Shown: one piece after another, positions 1-7,634 of the stretch | How positions within the stretch are numbered: the stretch's first letter is position 1 | Layout: each line of letters opens with the position of its first letter | Assembly: GCA_022510705.1 (NCBI GenBank) | Contig: JAFLSX010000019.1 | Span: 1 to 39,742, forward strand | Direction of reading: 5' to 3' | Origin: Lachnospiraceae bacterium | Lineage (GTDB): Bacteria > Bacillota > Clostridia > Lachnospirales > Lachnospiraceae | DNA: 39,742 nt | Notes under the pieces: model-generated | Told to the model about the DNA's origin: nothing | What the model saw: the letters and a program-made list of their open reading frames with translations, nothing else | The model's database searches: none | Program-made: the position numbers and the translations under genes

Positions 1-2
1 TG

Positions 3-1598
3 TACTGTAATGTACTTTGCTATGAAGACGGTCAGGGATTTGCCATTGCTTATTTGGACAATTCCATCGGTACCTATTACCCGAGAGAGGAAGGAGAGAC
101 CCTGGAACTGGCCCGCATCTATGAGACCAAAGAAGAGGTACAAAACGAAGTAGATGACGATACCGGATCTTATATTTACGTGTGTGTGCCTGTGTTGGAT
201 AAGCTTGGTGCAGTTACAGGGGTGATAGAGGTGGGAACTACCACCAATGTACTTTCCAATAACATCAATAGTATGCGGAAATCCGTACTGGTCACTCTGA
301 TTTTGGTGATTTTGATCATCCTGTTCATGTTTGGAGAGGTCCTTTCCTTTTTTGAGCAGAAGGCCAGATACAGAAAGAAAAAAGATGATCTGCGGGATAC
401 CAAGACACCTGAGATTCCTCTGCATCTGCTGCGCCTTAGTATTTTTGCTTCATACATGGCTTTTAATGTAGCCAGTTCTTTTATGCCGGTATATGCTGCC
501 CGCTTTGTCACAGACGACCAGAGTCTGCCGAGGGAACTAGCGGCCTCCCTTCCCCTCACATTGAATATGATCTTTATAGGGGTAACATCCGTATTTTGTG
601 CACCTCTTTTAAGACGCTTTTCTTTCCGCAGTGTAGCGATAGTCGGTGCGGGAATCAGTATGTTAGGTGATATGACTCTGTTTCTGGGACAAAACTACAT
701 CCTGCTGTTGTGGGGACTGACCTTAAACGGCATTGGTGTAGGGATGATCACGAACTCTATCAATATGTTTATTGCCGGTGCTTCTAAAGGAGAGGTAAGG
801 GCGGAAGGATTTTCACTGCTCAATGCCGGGAGCCTGTCAGGTACTGCCTGTGGTATGATGCTGGGTGCCTCTTTGGCAGGCATTGTAGGACAGCGCAAAG
901 TATTTTGCTGTTCTGCTTTTGGTTGGGCTTTGGTCATGGTGCTGCTTTGGGTTTTGGGCAGGCATATGGGAGGGAGATTTGAGAAGGAAAGAATGCAGAA
1001 GAAAAAAATGGGCGCGTTTTTAACTTCCGGAAGTGTCATGCCGTACATACTTTTTATTCAGTTCCCCTATGTGATCATCAATAGCTTTGTGTACTATTAT
1101 GTCCCCATCTACGGTGACGCACAGGGCTTCAGTGAGAGTATTGTGTGTCTGCTTTTGATGCTCAATTCGCTGTGCAGTGTCTACCTGAGTGTGTCCGTAA
1201 CAAAATATATGACGGACAAGTTTAAGAAAGGAAGTATTTATCTGTCCAGCGGACTGGCTTTTATGGCGCTTTTGCTCTTCGGAGCACGCAGTACGGTTCC
1301 CATGCTCTTAGCAGTTTTACTGCTTTTAGGATTTGCGGGAAGCTTTGGGGTATCCGTCCGTCAAATGTATTTTACCGGACTTGACGGTGTGCAGGCATAC
1401 GGAGAGGAATCGGCCATGGGAGTCTATAATCTCATGGATAATGTGGGCGGATCGGCAGGTCCGATCTTATTTGGATCAATCATGGGTGGTGCACATTCGC
1501 TGCCGGGGCTGGCAGCTTTTGTAGGGGTATCGGGAGTGTTAAACGGTATCTATGCATTGGTGTTTCAGAATAAGAAAAGGAAGACGGAAAGGATTTGA
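3..1598 (+). CDS. Cache-type sensor fused to MFS transporter (5' truncated)
   Basis: The reading frame is open from base 3, so the true start lies before the window; the TTG at 54 is an internal Leu codon. The first ~80 visible residues resemble the end of an extracytoplasmic Cache-like domain (Tyr-rich, ending in a VPVLD...GVIEVGTT strand pattern). A transmembrane helix and a basic linker (KARYRKKK) follow. The remaining ~400 residues hold many hydrophobic helices typical of the major facilitator superfamily, starting near PLHLLRLSIFASYMAFNVASS. The substrate is unknown. Only 6 nt separate it from the phosphatase gene at 1605, so the two are probably co-transcribed. Inference: ligand sensing or transport is coupled to the phosphatase. 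The MFS call is solid; the Cache call is moderate because the domain is cut. Confidence 0.75.
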   Translation, partial: YCNVLCYEDGQGFAIAYLDNSIGTYYPREEGETLELARIYETKEEVQNEVDDDTGSYIYVCVPVLDKLGAVTGVIEVGTTTNVLSNNINSMRKSVLVTLILVILIILFMFGEVLSFFEQKARYRKKKDDLRDTKTPEIPLHLLRLSIFASYMAFNVASSFMPVYAARFVTDDQSLPRELAASLPLTLNMIFIGVTSVFCAPLLRRFSFRSVAIVGAGISMLGDMTLFLGQNYILLLWGLTLNGIGVGMITNSINMFIAGASKGEVRAEGFSLLNAGSLSGTACGMMLGASLAGIVGQRKVFCCSAFGWALVMVLLWVLGRHMGGRFEKERMQKKKMGAFLTSGSVMPYILFIQFPYVIINSFVYYYVPIYGDAQGFSESIVCLLLMLNSLCSVYLSVSVTKYMTDKFKKGSIYLSSGLAFMALLLFGARSTVPMLLAVLLLLGFAGSFGVSVRQMYFTGLDGVQAYGEESAMGVYNLMDNVGGSAGPILFGSIMGGAHSLPGLAAFVGVSGVLNGIYALVFQNKKRKTERI

Positions 1599-1604
1599 TG
1601 CGGT

Positions 1605-3242
1605 ATGAAGAAGAAAAAGAAATTGAGTCGCAAGATGACTGCTATCTGTGGCATTTTTGTGCTTGTCTTAAGTATTACACTGGGGTTGTTAGGTGTTTAT
1701 ACATATTATGAAAATGTCCGAAAGCGGTACGAACAATATGTGGAAACCATCATAAAAATAGCTGGCAGCTATATTGACATTGCAGATACGGCACAGTGCA
1801 TGGAAACCGGAAATAAGACGGAAAATTATGAACGGACACAAATGCATCTGGATAATATCAAAAGCCATTCCGATGTGGAATATCTTTACGTGATCCAGCC
1901 ACTGCATACCGGAGAGAGCGATAATGCCAGATATGTCTGGAATGCAGTGACCGGAGAAGAACAGGAAACTTATCAGGCGATCAGTTCTCTGGGAGATTTG
2001 TCTGAGGAAGGCTTTAGCAGCGGGATGGCGGAAAGATTTATGGTGGCCATGGCCGAAGGAGATAAGGTGATTTACTATTCTAACAATACCGCGGAATTCG
2101 GTCATATGCTGACGGGAATGTATCCTTTAAGGAACTCGGAAGGCCAGAGTATAGCGCTGATCTGCGTGGATATTTCCATGGATCAGATCTATCAGGATAT
2201 TAATCAGTATATCCTGTTTGTGTTGTGCGGTACCCTGTTAGTAGGAGCAATTTTTTTGTCAGTACTTCTGCGCCTGGTAAACAAAAGCGTGGTTTTTCCT
2301 GTGATCCGGATGTCTCAGAGTACGGAAGATTTTGTGCAGCAGAGCAACAGAAAAAGCGATCCCTCCGGGCTGGTGTTTCGGGATCCGAAGATCTTTACCG
2401 GGGATGAGATTCAACTATTGAGTGAGAATCTGCAGGAAATGACTTCCAGGCTGGTGGTATATATGGGTAATCTGCAGGAAGCCGCTGCAGACAGAGAGCG
2501 CATTTCTGCAGAATTGAATGTGGCAACCGGAATTAAATCCAGTATGCTTCCAAATGTGTTTCCGGCCTTTCCGGAAAGGCCGGAATTTGATATTTACGCC
2601 AAGCTTTTAAGCGCCGGTGAAATGACGGGAGATTTTTATGATTTCTTTCTGATAGATCAAAACCACCTGGCAGTGGTGATCGGTGATGTCAATGGAGTGG
2701 GAGTCCCGGCGGCGCTTTTGATCGTGATCACGCAGACACTGATCAAGAATTATGCAAAGCTGAAGTTTGAACCTCAAAAGGTCCTTGCTGAAGCCAACAA
2801 TCAGCTTAGTGAAAGCAATGAGGGCATGACTGTCACAGCATTTTTGGGCATTTTAGATCTGACAAGCGGTACATTCACCTATGTGAATGCGGGACATATT
2901 CCCCCTCTTCTAAAACATGCCGGGGGAGCATTTGAACCGTTGCCTGCAAAGGACTGCTTTGTACTGGGAAGCATGGCCGGCGTGCCATATAGACAGCAGT
3001 CGATACAGTTAGTGCAGGGTGATATGCTGTTCCTCTATACAAAGGGATTGGTTGAAGCGGAAAATAAGGAGCAGGTACAGTACAGTAAGGAGCATATGCA
3101 TATGCGGTTAAATCAAGTTCTGGGTGAAACCTATGAACTCTCGGACATTTTGGAAGCCATGGTGCGGGATGTAGAAGAATTTCTGGGAGAAGAGCCCATC
3201 AAACAGGATATCACAATGCTGCTATTTCGATATTTTGGATAA
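1605..3242 (+). CDS. Membrane SpoIIE/RsbU-family PP2C protein phosphatase
   Basis: This 545-residue protein has an N-terminal transmembrane helix (about 11-33), an extracytoplasmic region to about 195, a second helix (about 200-225), a HAMP-like linker, and a C-terminal PP2C-type Ser/Thr phosphatase domain (about 300-545). Visible motifs are GDFYD (D343), GDVNGVG (D361) and the terminal QDIT (D535). Such enzymes usually dephosphorylate anti-sigma-factor antagonists or other phosphoproteins in response to a sensed signal. The usual TDG motif reads TKG, with Lys480 where a metal-binding Asp is expected, so activity may be altered. AAAGGA near 1590 is a plausible ribosome site inside the end of the upstream MFS gene. 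No anti-sigma or STAS gene is next to it. The family is sure; target and activity are not. Confidence 0.85.
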   Translation: MKKKKKLSRKMTAICGIFVLVLSITLGLLGVYTYYENVRKRYEQYVETIIKIAGSYIDIADTAQCMETGNKTENYERTQMHLDNIKSHSDVEYLYVIQPLHTGESDNARYVWNAVTGEEQETYQAISSLGDLSEEGFSSGMAERFMVAMAEGDKVIYYSNNTAEFGHMLTGMYPLRNSEGQSIALICVDISMDQIYQDINQYILFVLCGTLLVGAIFLSVLLRLVNKSVVFPVIRMSQSTEDFVQQSNRKSDPSGLVFRDPKIFTGDEIQLLSENLQEMTSRLVVYMGNLQEAAADRERISAELNVATGIKSSMLPNVFPAFPERPEFDIYAKLLSAGEMTGDFYDFFLIDQNHLAVVIGDVNGVGVPAALLIVITQTLIKNYAKLKFEPQKVLAEANNQLSESNEGMTVTAFLGILDLTSGTFTYVNAGHIPPLLKHAGGAFEPLPAKDCFVLGSMAGVPYRQQSIQLVQGDMLFLYTKGLVEAENKEQVQYSKEHMHMRLNQVLGETYELSDILEAMVRDVEEFLGEEPIKQDITMLLFRYFG

Positions 3243-3256
3243 TACGACAGGAGTTT

Positions 3257-3295
3257 ATCCCCCGCAGCCGACTTAGGTCAGCCACGGGGGATTTT
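3257..3295 (+). terminator. Intrinsic terminator after the PP2C gene
   Basis: A perfect 8-bp outer stem (ATCCCCCG at 3257-3264 with CGGGGGAT at 3285-3292) is followed by TTTT on the + strand. The inner GCCGAC/GTCAGC arms extend it with one mismatch. The site lies between the convergent PP2C and collagen-like genes; the minus side has no good T-run. Confidence 0.8.
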
Positions 3296-3301
3296 ATCTG
3301 A

Positions 3302-4339
3302 CTAGCAGGAACGGTTACTGAGCTGTAAGATGATCAGGTGTGCGGAAACCGACTGGGTGCCGCCGGCAGAAGGCGTAATGGTTAACGCCGTGCAGTTATC
3401 TTTAGGATTTCTTACGGTAAGAATCGAATTGGAGCAGGTGGTGGTAACAAGGAACATACCGCCGATGGAAGAGGTGCCGGTTGCACGGCCCACTACCGTA
3501 TACGCCAGAGGTTTGCCGTCTAAAGTCAGCTGTAATTGGCCTGCCCCGTCTACCTCTACCTGGAAGTATATGAGGTAGGTACCTACTTCTTCCAGATTGA
3601 AAGAGGATGCACCTATGCGGGTAATGCCGGATCCGCTGTTGGCGCCGTCACGGGGGAAATCTACATCCGTACCGGGATCGATAAAGGTGGCGTTGTCGAT
3701 GGGCATTAAGGCATAAAAGTCTGCGTAATCCAATACACTGCCTGCAGGTCCCTGAGGTCCGGTAGGTCCCATAGGTCCGGTAGCGCCGGTAGGTCCCTGA
3801 GGTCCGACAGGACCGGTTTCACCCTGAGGTCCGGCAGGTCCGACAGGACCGGTCTCACCCTGAGGTCCGGCAGGTCCCATAGGGCCGGTAGCACCGGCAG
3901 GTCCGGCAGGTCCGACAGGACCGGTTTCACCCTGAGGTCCGGCAGGCCCAACAGGACCGGTTTCACCTACGGCACCCTGAGGTCCGATGGGGCCGGTAGC
4001 ACCGGTAGGTCCCTGAGGTCCTACTGCGCCGGTTTCACCCTTGGGTCCCTGAGGTCCTACTGCACCGGTTTCCCCGGCAGGTCCCTGAGGTCCGGTAGGT
4101 CCCTGAGGTCCGATGGGGCCGGCAGCACCTGCAATACCCTGAGGACCTGCAGGTCCGGTTTCGCCTTGAGGACCGGGACAACCTCTTTCACCCTGAGGTC
4201 CTCTGGGACCCTGGGGGCCGGGAGGGCCGGGAGGTCCAGGAGGGCATTCGGGCCGGGGCGGCCAGTTATCGTTACATCCGTTGTTATTGGAACAGCAGCC
4301 GTTATTGCCGTTATTACCAAAAAAGTTTCTTCTTTCCAT
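3302..4339 (-). CDS. Collagen-like Gly-X-Y repeat protein with C-terminal jelly-roll-like domain (BclA-like)
   Basis: The 345-residue protein starts with an Asn/Gly/Cys-rich head (about 1-33) lacking a classical signal peptide. About 55 nearly uninterrupted Gly-X-Y triplets follow (GPQGPTG, GETGPVG and similar), then a ~145-residue globular C-terminus with alternating beta-type segments and two late Cys residues. This layout is known from BclA-type exosporium glycoproteins and other bacterial collagen-like proteins; the Thr-rich triplets are typical O-glycosylation sites. The ribosome site is AGGAAA, 5 nt from the ATG. A sigma-K-like promoter lies just upstream, fitting a spore surface role. 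It is convergent with the PP2C gene. Repeat count is prone to assembly error and strain variation. The function is inferred from architecture. Confidence 0.85.
   Translation of the reverse strand: MERRNFFGNNGNNGCCSNNNGCNDNWPPRPECPPGPPGPPGPQGPRGPQGERGCPGPQGETGPAGPQGIAGAAGPIGPQGPTGPQGPAGETGAVGPQGPKGETGAVGPQGPTGATGPIGPQGAVGETGPVGPAGPQGETGPVGPAGPAGATGPMGPAGPQGETGPVGPAGPQGETGPVGPQGPTGATGPMGPTGPQGPAGSVLDYADFYALMPIDNATFIDPGTDVDFPRDGANSGSGITRIGASSFNLEEVGTYLIYFQVEVDGAGQLQLTLDGKPLAYTVVGRATGTSSIGGMFLVTTTCSNSILTVRNPKDNCTALTITPSAGGTQSVSAHLIILQLSNRSC
3735..4240 (-). repeat. Collagen-type coding tandem repeats
   Basis: Imperfect 9-base units encoding Gly-X-Y triplets are arranged in higher-order blocks; the [12 protein letters not shown] block recurs several times. 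Blocks are near-identical at the DNA level, suggesting recent internal duplication and slippage-prone length. Confidence 0.85.
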
Positions 4340-4367
4340 ATATATTTCCTATGAGTTTTATTTACTA

Positions 4368-4394
4368 TATCTTATGCATTTCATACCAAAATGT
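4368..4394 (-). promoter_or_regulatory. Putative sigma-K-type promoter of the collagen-like gene
   Basis: Read on the minus strand, CATAAGATA (bases 4368-4376) fits the sigma-K -10 consensus CATANNNTA and is preceded by G. An AC dinucleotide (4393-4394) sits 16 nt upstream, the expected -35 element. The start codon is about 29 nt downstream. The consensus is short and the region AT-rich, so chance is possible, but it agrees with the gene being a spore-coat or exosporium type. Confidence 0.45.
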
Positions 4395-4436
4395 CACATC
4401 TTGTCATAAAGATGAATATCGCGCAGGAAAAATTCA

Positions 4437-4466
4437 TTGGACTTTTGAGATATATACCAGTACAAT
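4437..4466 (+). promoter_or_regulatory. Sigma-A promoter of the first aldo/keto reductase gene
   Basis: TTGGAC (4437-4442) and TACAAT (4461-4466) are separated by 18 nt. The start codon at 4512 is about 45 nt downstream of the -10 box, behind an AAAGGA ribosome site. Confidence 0.65.
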
Positions 4467-4511
4467 AATGAAAACAGAATATTTTTATCAGGTAAAAGGA
4501 ACGGATAAGCT

Positions 4512-5609
4512 ATGGAATACAGAAAATTACCTCATGGAACGGAAAATATCAGTGTGCTGGGCATAGGAATGGGCGGCATACAGGACTGCCCGGATGAGGA
4601 AATTGAAAAGACAGTGGCTGCGGCTATTGAACATGGTGTCAATTTTTTTGACTTGTGCGCAGGAGGGAAAAATGTATATGAACCCTTTGGCAGGGCTATG
4701 GAAGGAAAGCGGGATAAGATTTATCTGCAGGTGCATTTCGGCGCGGTGTACAATAGTAAGGGCGAGTATGCATGGTCAAGAAATTTTACAGAAATCAAAG
4801 AGACGTTTGACTGGGAGTTAAAGGCACTGGGAACGGATTATGTAGATATGGGTTTTCTGCACTGTGTAGATCAGGAAGAAGATTATGATGAACTTGTCCG
4901 TATCGGTGTGTTTGACTACATAAAAGAACTGAAGGCAGAGGGGATTGTGAGACATATCGGTTTTTCCTCCCACACACCTTTAGTAGCCAATCGGATTCTG
5001 GATACGGGATTGATAGATATGATGATGTTCAGTATCAATCCGGCCTATGATTTGGAGCAGGGGGATGAATACGGCATCGGAACCAATGCCGAGAGGGCAG
5101 CATTGTTCCGCAGATGTGAGGCGGAGGGAGTGGGGATTTCTGTTATGAAACCTTTCCACGGTGGGAAGCTGCTTTCCGCCAAAAGTTCGCCCTTCGGTCA
5201 GGAGTTAAGCAGATATCAGTGCCTGCAGTATGCCTTGGATAGACCGGGGGTACTGACTTGTGTGCCCGGTGTAAGAAATTATGAGGATTTGGAAGCATTA
5301 ATAGGCTTTGCGGAATCTGCCGAGGAGGAGAAGGATTATTCTGTAATAGGCTCTTTTACCTCCGAAAAGATAAGAGGCAACTGTGTATACTGTAATCACT
5401 GTCAGCCTTGTCCGGCAGGAATTGATATCGGACTGGTAAACAAATACTATGACCTTTCTGCAGAGGGGGATCAGATGGCGACTGACCATTATCGGAAACT
5501 TCAGATAAAAGCCGATGCCTGTCTGCATTGCGGTCATTGCGACGGACGCTGTCCTTTCGGCGTAGCACAGGGTGCAAGGATGGCTGCCATAGCGGATTAT
5601 TTTGCATAA
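4512..5609 (+). CDS. Aldo/keto reductase with C-terminal 4Fe-4S clusters (Lys-to-His variant)
   Basis: The 365-residue protein has an aldo/keto reductase TIM barrel (about 1-280) followed by two cysteine clusters: C-x2-C-x2-C-x2-CP starting at C291, and CLHCGHCDGRCP near the end. This predicts NAD(P)H- or ferredoxin-linked reduction of an unknown carbonyl in the cytoplasm. The family's catalytic tetrad aligns as D47, Y56, position 75 and H117; position 75 is His (LQVHFG) where Lys is canonical, so the chemistry may differ. A second Fe-S aldo/keto reductase with an intact tetrad follows 30 nt downstream, indicating an operon. Start ATG 4512 is supported by the family-typical MEYRKL beginning. 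The substrate cannot be inferred. Confidence 0.88.
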   Translation: MEYRKLPHGTENISVLGIGMGGIQDCPDEEIEKTVAAAIEHGVNFFDLCAGGKNVYEPFGRAMEGKRDKIYLQVHFGAVYNSKGEYAWSRNFTEIKETFDWELKALGTDYVDMGFLHCVDQEEDYDELVRIGVFDYIKELKAEGIVRHIGFSSHTPLVANRILDTGLIDMMMFSINPAYDLEQGDEYGIGTNAERAALFRRCEAEGVGISVMKPFHGGKLLSAKSSPFGQELSRYQCLQYALDRPGVLTCVPGVRNYEDLEALIGFAESAEEEKDYSVIGSFTSEKIRGNCVYCNHCQPCPAGIDIGLVNKYYDLSAEGDQMATDHYRKLQIKADACLHCGHCDGRCPFGVAQGARMAAIADYFA

Positions 5610-5639
5610 TTTCAAAATATAGAAAAGGAGGATTACAAA

Positions 5640-6764
5640 GTGGAGAATTTTTTTGGCGCAAACACGCCGAAACTGGGGTTTGGTCTGATGAGATTGCCCA
5701 AATGCGGAGATAAGATCGACATAGAGCAGACCAAGAAGATGGTGGATATGTTCATGGATGCGGGACAGACCTATTTTGATACGGCATATGTGTATGACAA
5801 CGGGGATTCGGAGCGGGCTGCAAAGGCAGCGCTGGTGGATAGATATCCCCGAGAGAGTTTCACGCTTGCAACAAAACTCTGTGCATGGATGAACGCTCAC
5901 AATGAGGAAACGGCAAAGCAGCAGTTCTACACCAGCTTAGAGCGCACCGGAGCGGGATATTTTGACTACTATCTTCTGCATGCATTGCAGAAGGGCAACT
6001 ATAAACTTTATGATCAGTATCATATCTGGGATTTTGTAAAGGAGCAGAAAGCCAAAGGTCTGATCAAGCACTGGGGATTTTCCTTCCATGCCACACCCGA
6101 TATTCTGGATGAGATTCTGACAGCTCATCCGGATGCGGAATTTGTACAGCTGCAGTTAAATTATGCGGACTGGGAAAACCCGGATGTGACAGCCAGGGAA
6201 AACTATGAAGTAGCAAGGCGGCACGGTAAGTCCATCGTGGTCATGGAGCCTGTCAAGGGAGGTTCTCTTGCCAATCCGCCTAAAGCGGTGCAGGATATTT
6301 TAAAAGCAGCTGATCCGAATGCTTCCTATGCCTCCTGGGCAATCCGCTATGCGGCTTCTTTAAACGGTATTATCACGGTACTTTCCGGTATGTCCAATGT
6401 AGGGCAGATGGCAGATAATCTCTCTTATATGAAGAATTTTAAACCGTTAGATGAAAAGGAACAGGCGGCTATCCGAAAGGTGCAGGAGGAAATGAACGGA
6501 AGCAAGGGTATTCCCTGTACAGCCTGCCACTATTGTACCGACGGATGTCCCAAAAAGATTCCGATTCCCGAAATCTTTGCAGCCAGGAACCAGCAGCTGA
6601 TCTGGGGACAGTTAGAGGAAGGAAAGAAGGCTTATGAGCAAGCTGTTGCAGGATTGGGCAGTGCTGCGGACTGTATCGCCTGCGGTCAGTGTGAAAGAGC
6701 CTGCCCTCAGCAGATAAAGGCCATCGAAAGACTAGGGGAATGCCGGACTGCATTTGGGGTATAA
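5640..6764 (+). CDS. Aldo/keto reductase with C-terminal 4Fe-4S clusters
   Basis: Starts with GTG, supported by a strong AGGAGG 8 nt upstream. The 374-residue product has the reductase barrel with a complete tetrad (D47, Y52 in DTAYVYDNG, K79 in LATKL, H114 in YYLLHAL). A C-terminal two-cluster Fe-S module follows (CTACHYCTDGCPKKIPIP and CIACGQCERACPQ). It is the second gene of a tandem pair and differs from its neighbour in retaining the catalytic Lys. It is a cytoplasmic redox enzyme, probably acting on small carbonyl compounds with NAD(P)H, possibly passing electrons through the clusters. The next gene starts 4 nt after its stop, so it belongs to the same transcript. Family assignment is firm; substrate unknown. 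Confidence 0.9.
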   Translation: MENFFGANTPKLGFGLMRLPKCGDKIDIEQTKKMVDMFMDAGQTYFDTAYVYDNGDSERAAKAALVDRYPRESFTLATKLCAWMNAHNEETAKQQFYTSLERTGAGYFDYYLLHALQKGNYKLYDQYHIWDFVKEQKAKGLIKHWGFSFHATPDILDEILTAHPDAEFVQLQLNYADWENPDVTARENYEVARRHGKSIVVMEPVKGGSLANPPKAVQDILKAADPNASYASWAIRYAASLNGIITVLSGMSNVGQMADNLSYMKNFKPLDEKEQAAIRKVQEEMNGSKGIPCTACHYCTDGCPKKIPIPEIFAARNQQLIWGQLEEGKKAYEQAVAGLGSAADCIACGQCERACPQQIKAIERLGECRTAFGV

Positions 6765-6768
6765 GTCT

Positions 6769-7509
6769 ATGAACAGGGAAACCGTATTGGAGTATGCCAA
6801 AATGCAATATCAGACCATACCGGATCATCCGTGGAAAAACAGTCCTGACAATGCAGTGCTCAGACATGGAGACAACCGTAAATGGTATGGACTGATCATG
6901 TACATATCACGAGAGAAACTGGGACTGTCTGAGAAAGGCATGGTGGATATATTGAATGTGAAATGCGATCCTGTACTTGCCGCCTCTCTTAGGAGTAATC
7001 CGGGTGTTTTCCCTGCTTACCACATGAATCATGCGGAGTGGATAAGCATACTTTTAGATGGAACGGTAAAGAAAGAGCAGGTTTTTAATCTGCTGGATTT
7101 AAGCTATTCGCTTACTGCGTCGGCAAAAAAACGTGCGTCAGAGAGAGGATGCATAGAATGGATCGTACCCGCAAATCCCAGATATTATGACGTAGAAGAA
7201 GATTTTCAAAAGAGCGGGTTTATTGACTGGAAACAGAGCAGCAATGTCAGGGTGGGGGATACGGTGTATTTGTATATGGGAGCTCCTGTTTCAGCCATTC
7301 TGTACAAGCTAAAAGCCATTGAGGTGGATATTCCTTATCACTACGAGGATAAATTCTTAAGTATGGACAAGGTAATGCGTCTGCAGCTTTTGGAACGCTA
7401 TGACCAGAGCCTCTATCCCATGGCATTGTTAAAAGAGCATGGTGTATTTGCGGTACGTGGCCCCCGCAGTATGCCCGCAAGTCTGAGCCGGGAGATTAAC
7501 GGGAAGTAA
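6769..7509 (+). CDS. MmcQ/YjbR-family protein with C-terminal PUA/EVE-like domain
   Basis: ATG 6769 was chosen over the in-frame TTG at 6754 because MNRETVLEYA is the usual start of MmcQ/YjbR proteins and it lies 4 nt after the preceding stop. The N-terminal half (about 1-115) has the family pattern: an early PWK segment, then RHGDNRKWYGLI, CDP and YHMNH. The C-terminal half, from about IEWIVPANPRYYDVEEDF, resembles a PUA-like fold of the EVE or ASCH kind (GDTVYLYMGAPVSAILYKLKA, FAVRGPR). MmcQ/YjbR has a CyaY-like fold and a suspected DNA-binding role; PUA-like domains often bind modified nucleic-acid bases. The combination suggests nucleic-acid binding, but this is inference. 246 residues; last gene of the reductase operon. 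Confidence 0.75.
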   Translation: MNRETVLEYAKMQYQTIPDHPWKNSPDNAVLRHGDNRKWYGLIMYISREKLGLSEKGMVDILNVKCDPVLAASLRSNPGVFPAYHMNHAEWISILLDGTVKKEQVFNLLDLSYSLTASAKKRASERGCIEWIVPANPRYYDVEEDFQKSGFIDWKQSSNVRVGDTVYLYMGAPVSAILYKLKAIEVDIPYHYEDKFLSMDKVMRLQLLERYDQSLYPMALLKEHGVFAVRGPRSMPASLSREINGK

Positions 7510-7536
7510 AAAACGGTCAGGAATAAAAAGAATTTC

Positions 7537-7566
7537 TTGTCAGATACTGACGTTTTATGATATAGT
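7537..7566 (+). promoter_or_regulatory. Sigma-A promoter of the hydrogenase-domain sensor gene
   Basis: TTGTCA (7537-7542), an 18-nt spacer and TATAGT (7561-7566). The -10 box is about 68 nt before the start codon at 7635, indicating independent transcription from the reductase operon. Confidence 0.6.
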
Positions 7567-7634
7567 ATAAATAGAAAATTCCTGCAAAGGATTAGAATCT
7601 ATCAAAACTAAGGGAAGGATACTGGGTATATTAT

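Noticed and set aside
3735..4240. CRISPR-like repeats
   Set aside because: The period is 9 bases and coding in phase; there are no unique spacers of constant length and no cas genes.
3706..4320. Additional minus-strand frames across the collagen repeats
   Set aside because: They are out-of-frame readings of the Gly-X-Y repeat DNA and carry the same periodicity; only the Gly-X-Y frame has a start site and a complete protein.
5298..5900. 200-residue minus-strand open frame
   Set aside because: It is antisense to the two aldo/keto reductase genes, has no ribosome site and its translation resembles no family; it mirrors the codon bias of the real genes.
6754..6768. TTG start for the MmcQ gene
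   Set aside because: It lies inside the end of the upstream reductase gene; the ATG at 6769 matches the family start.
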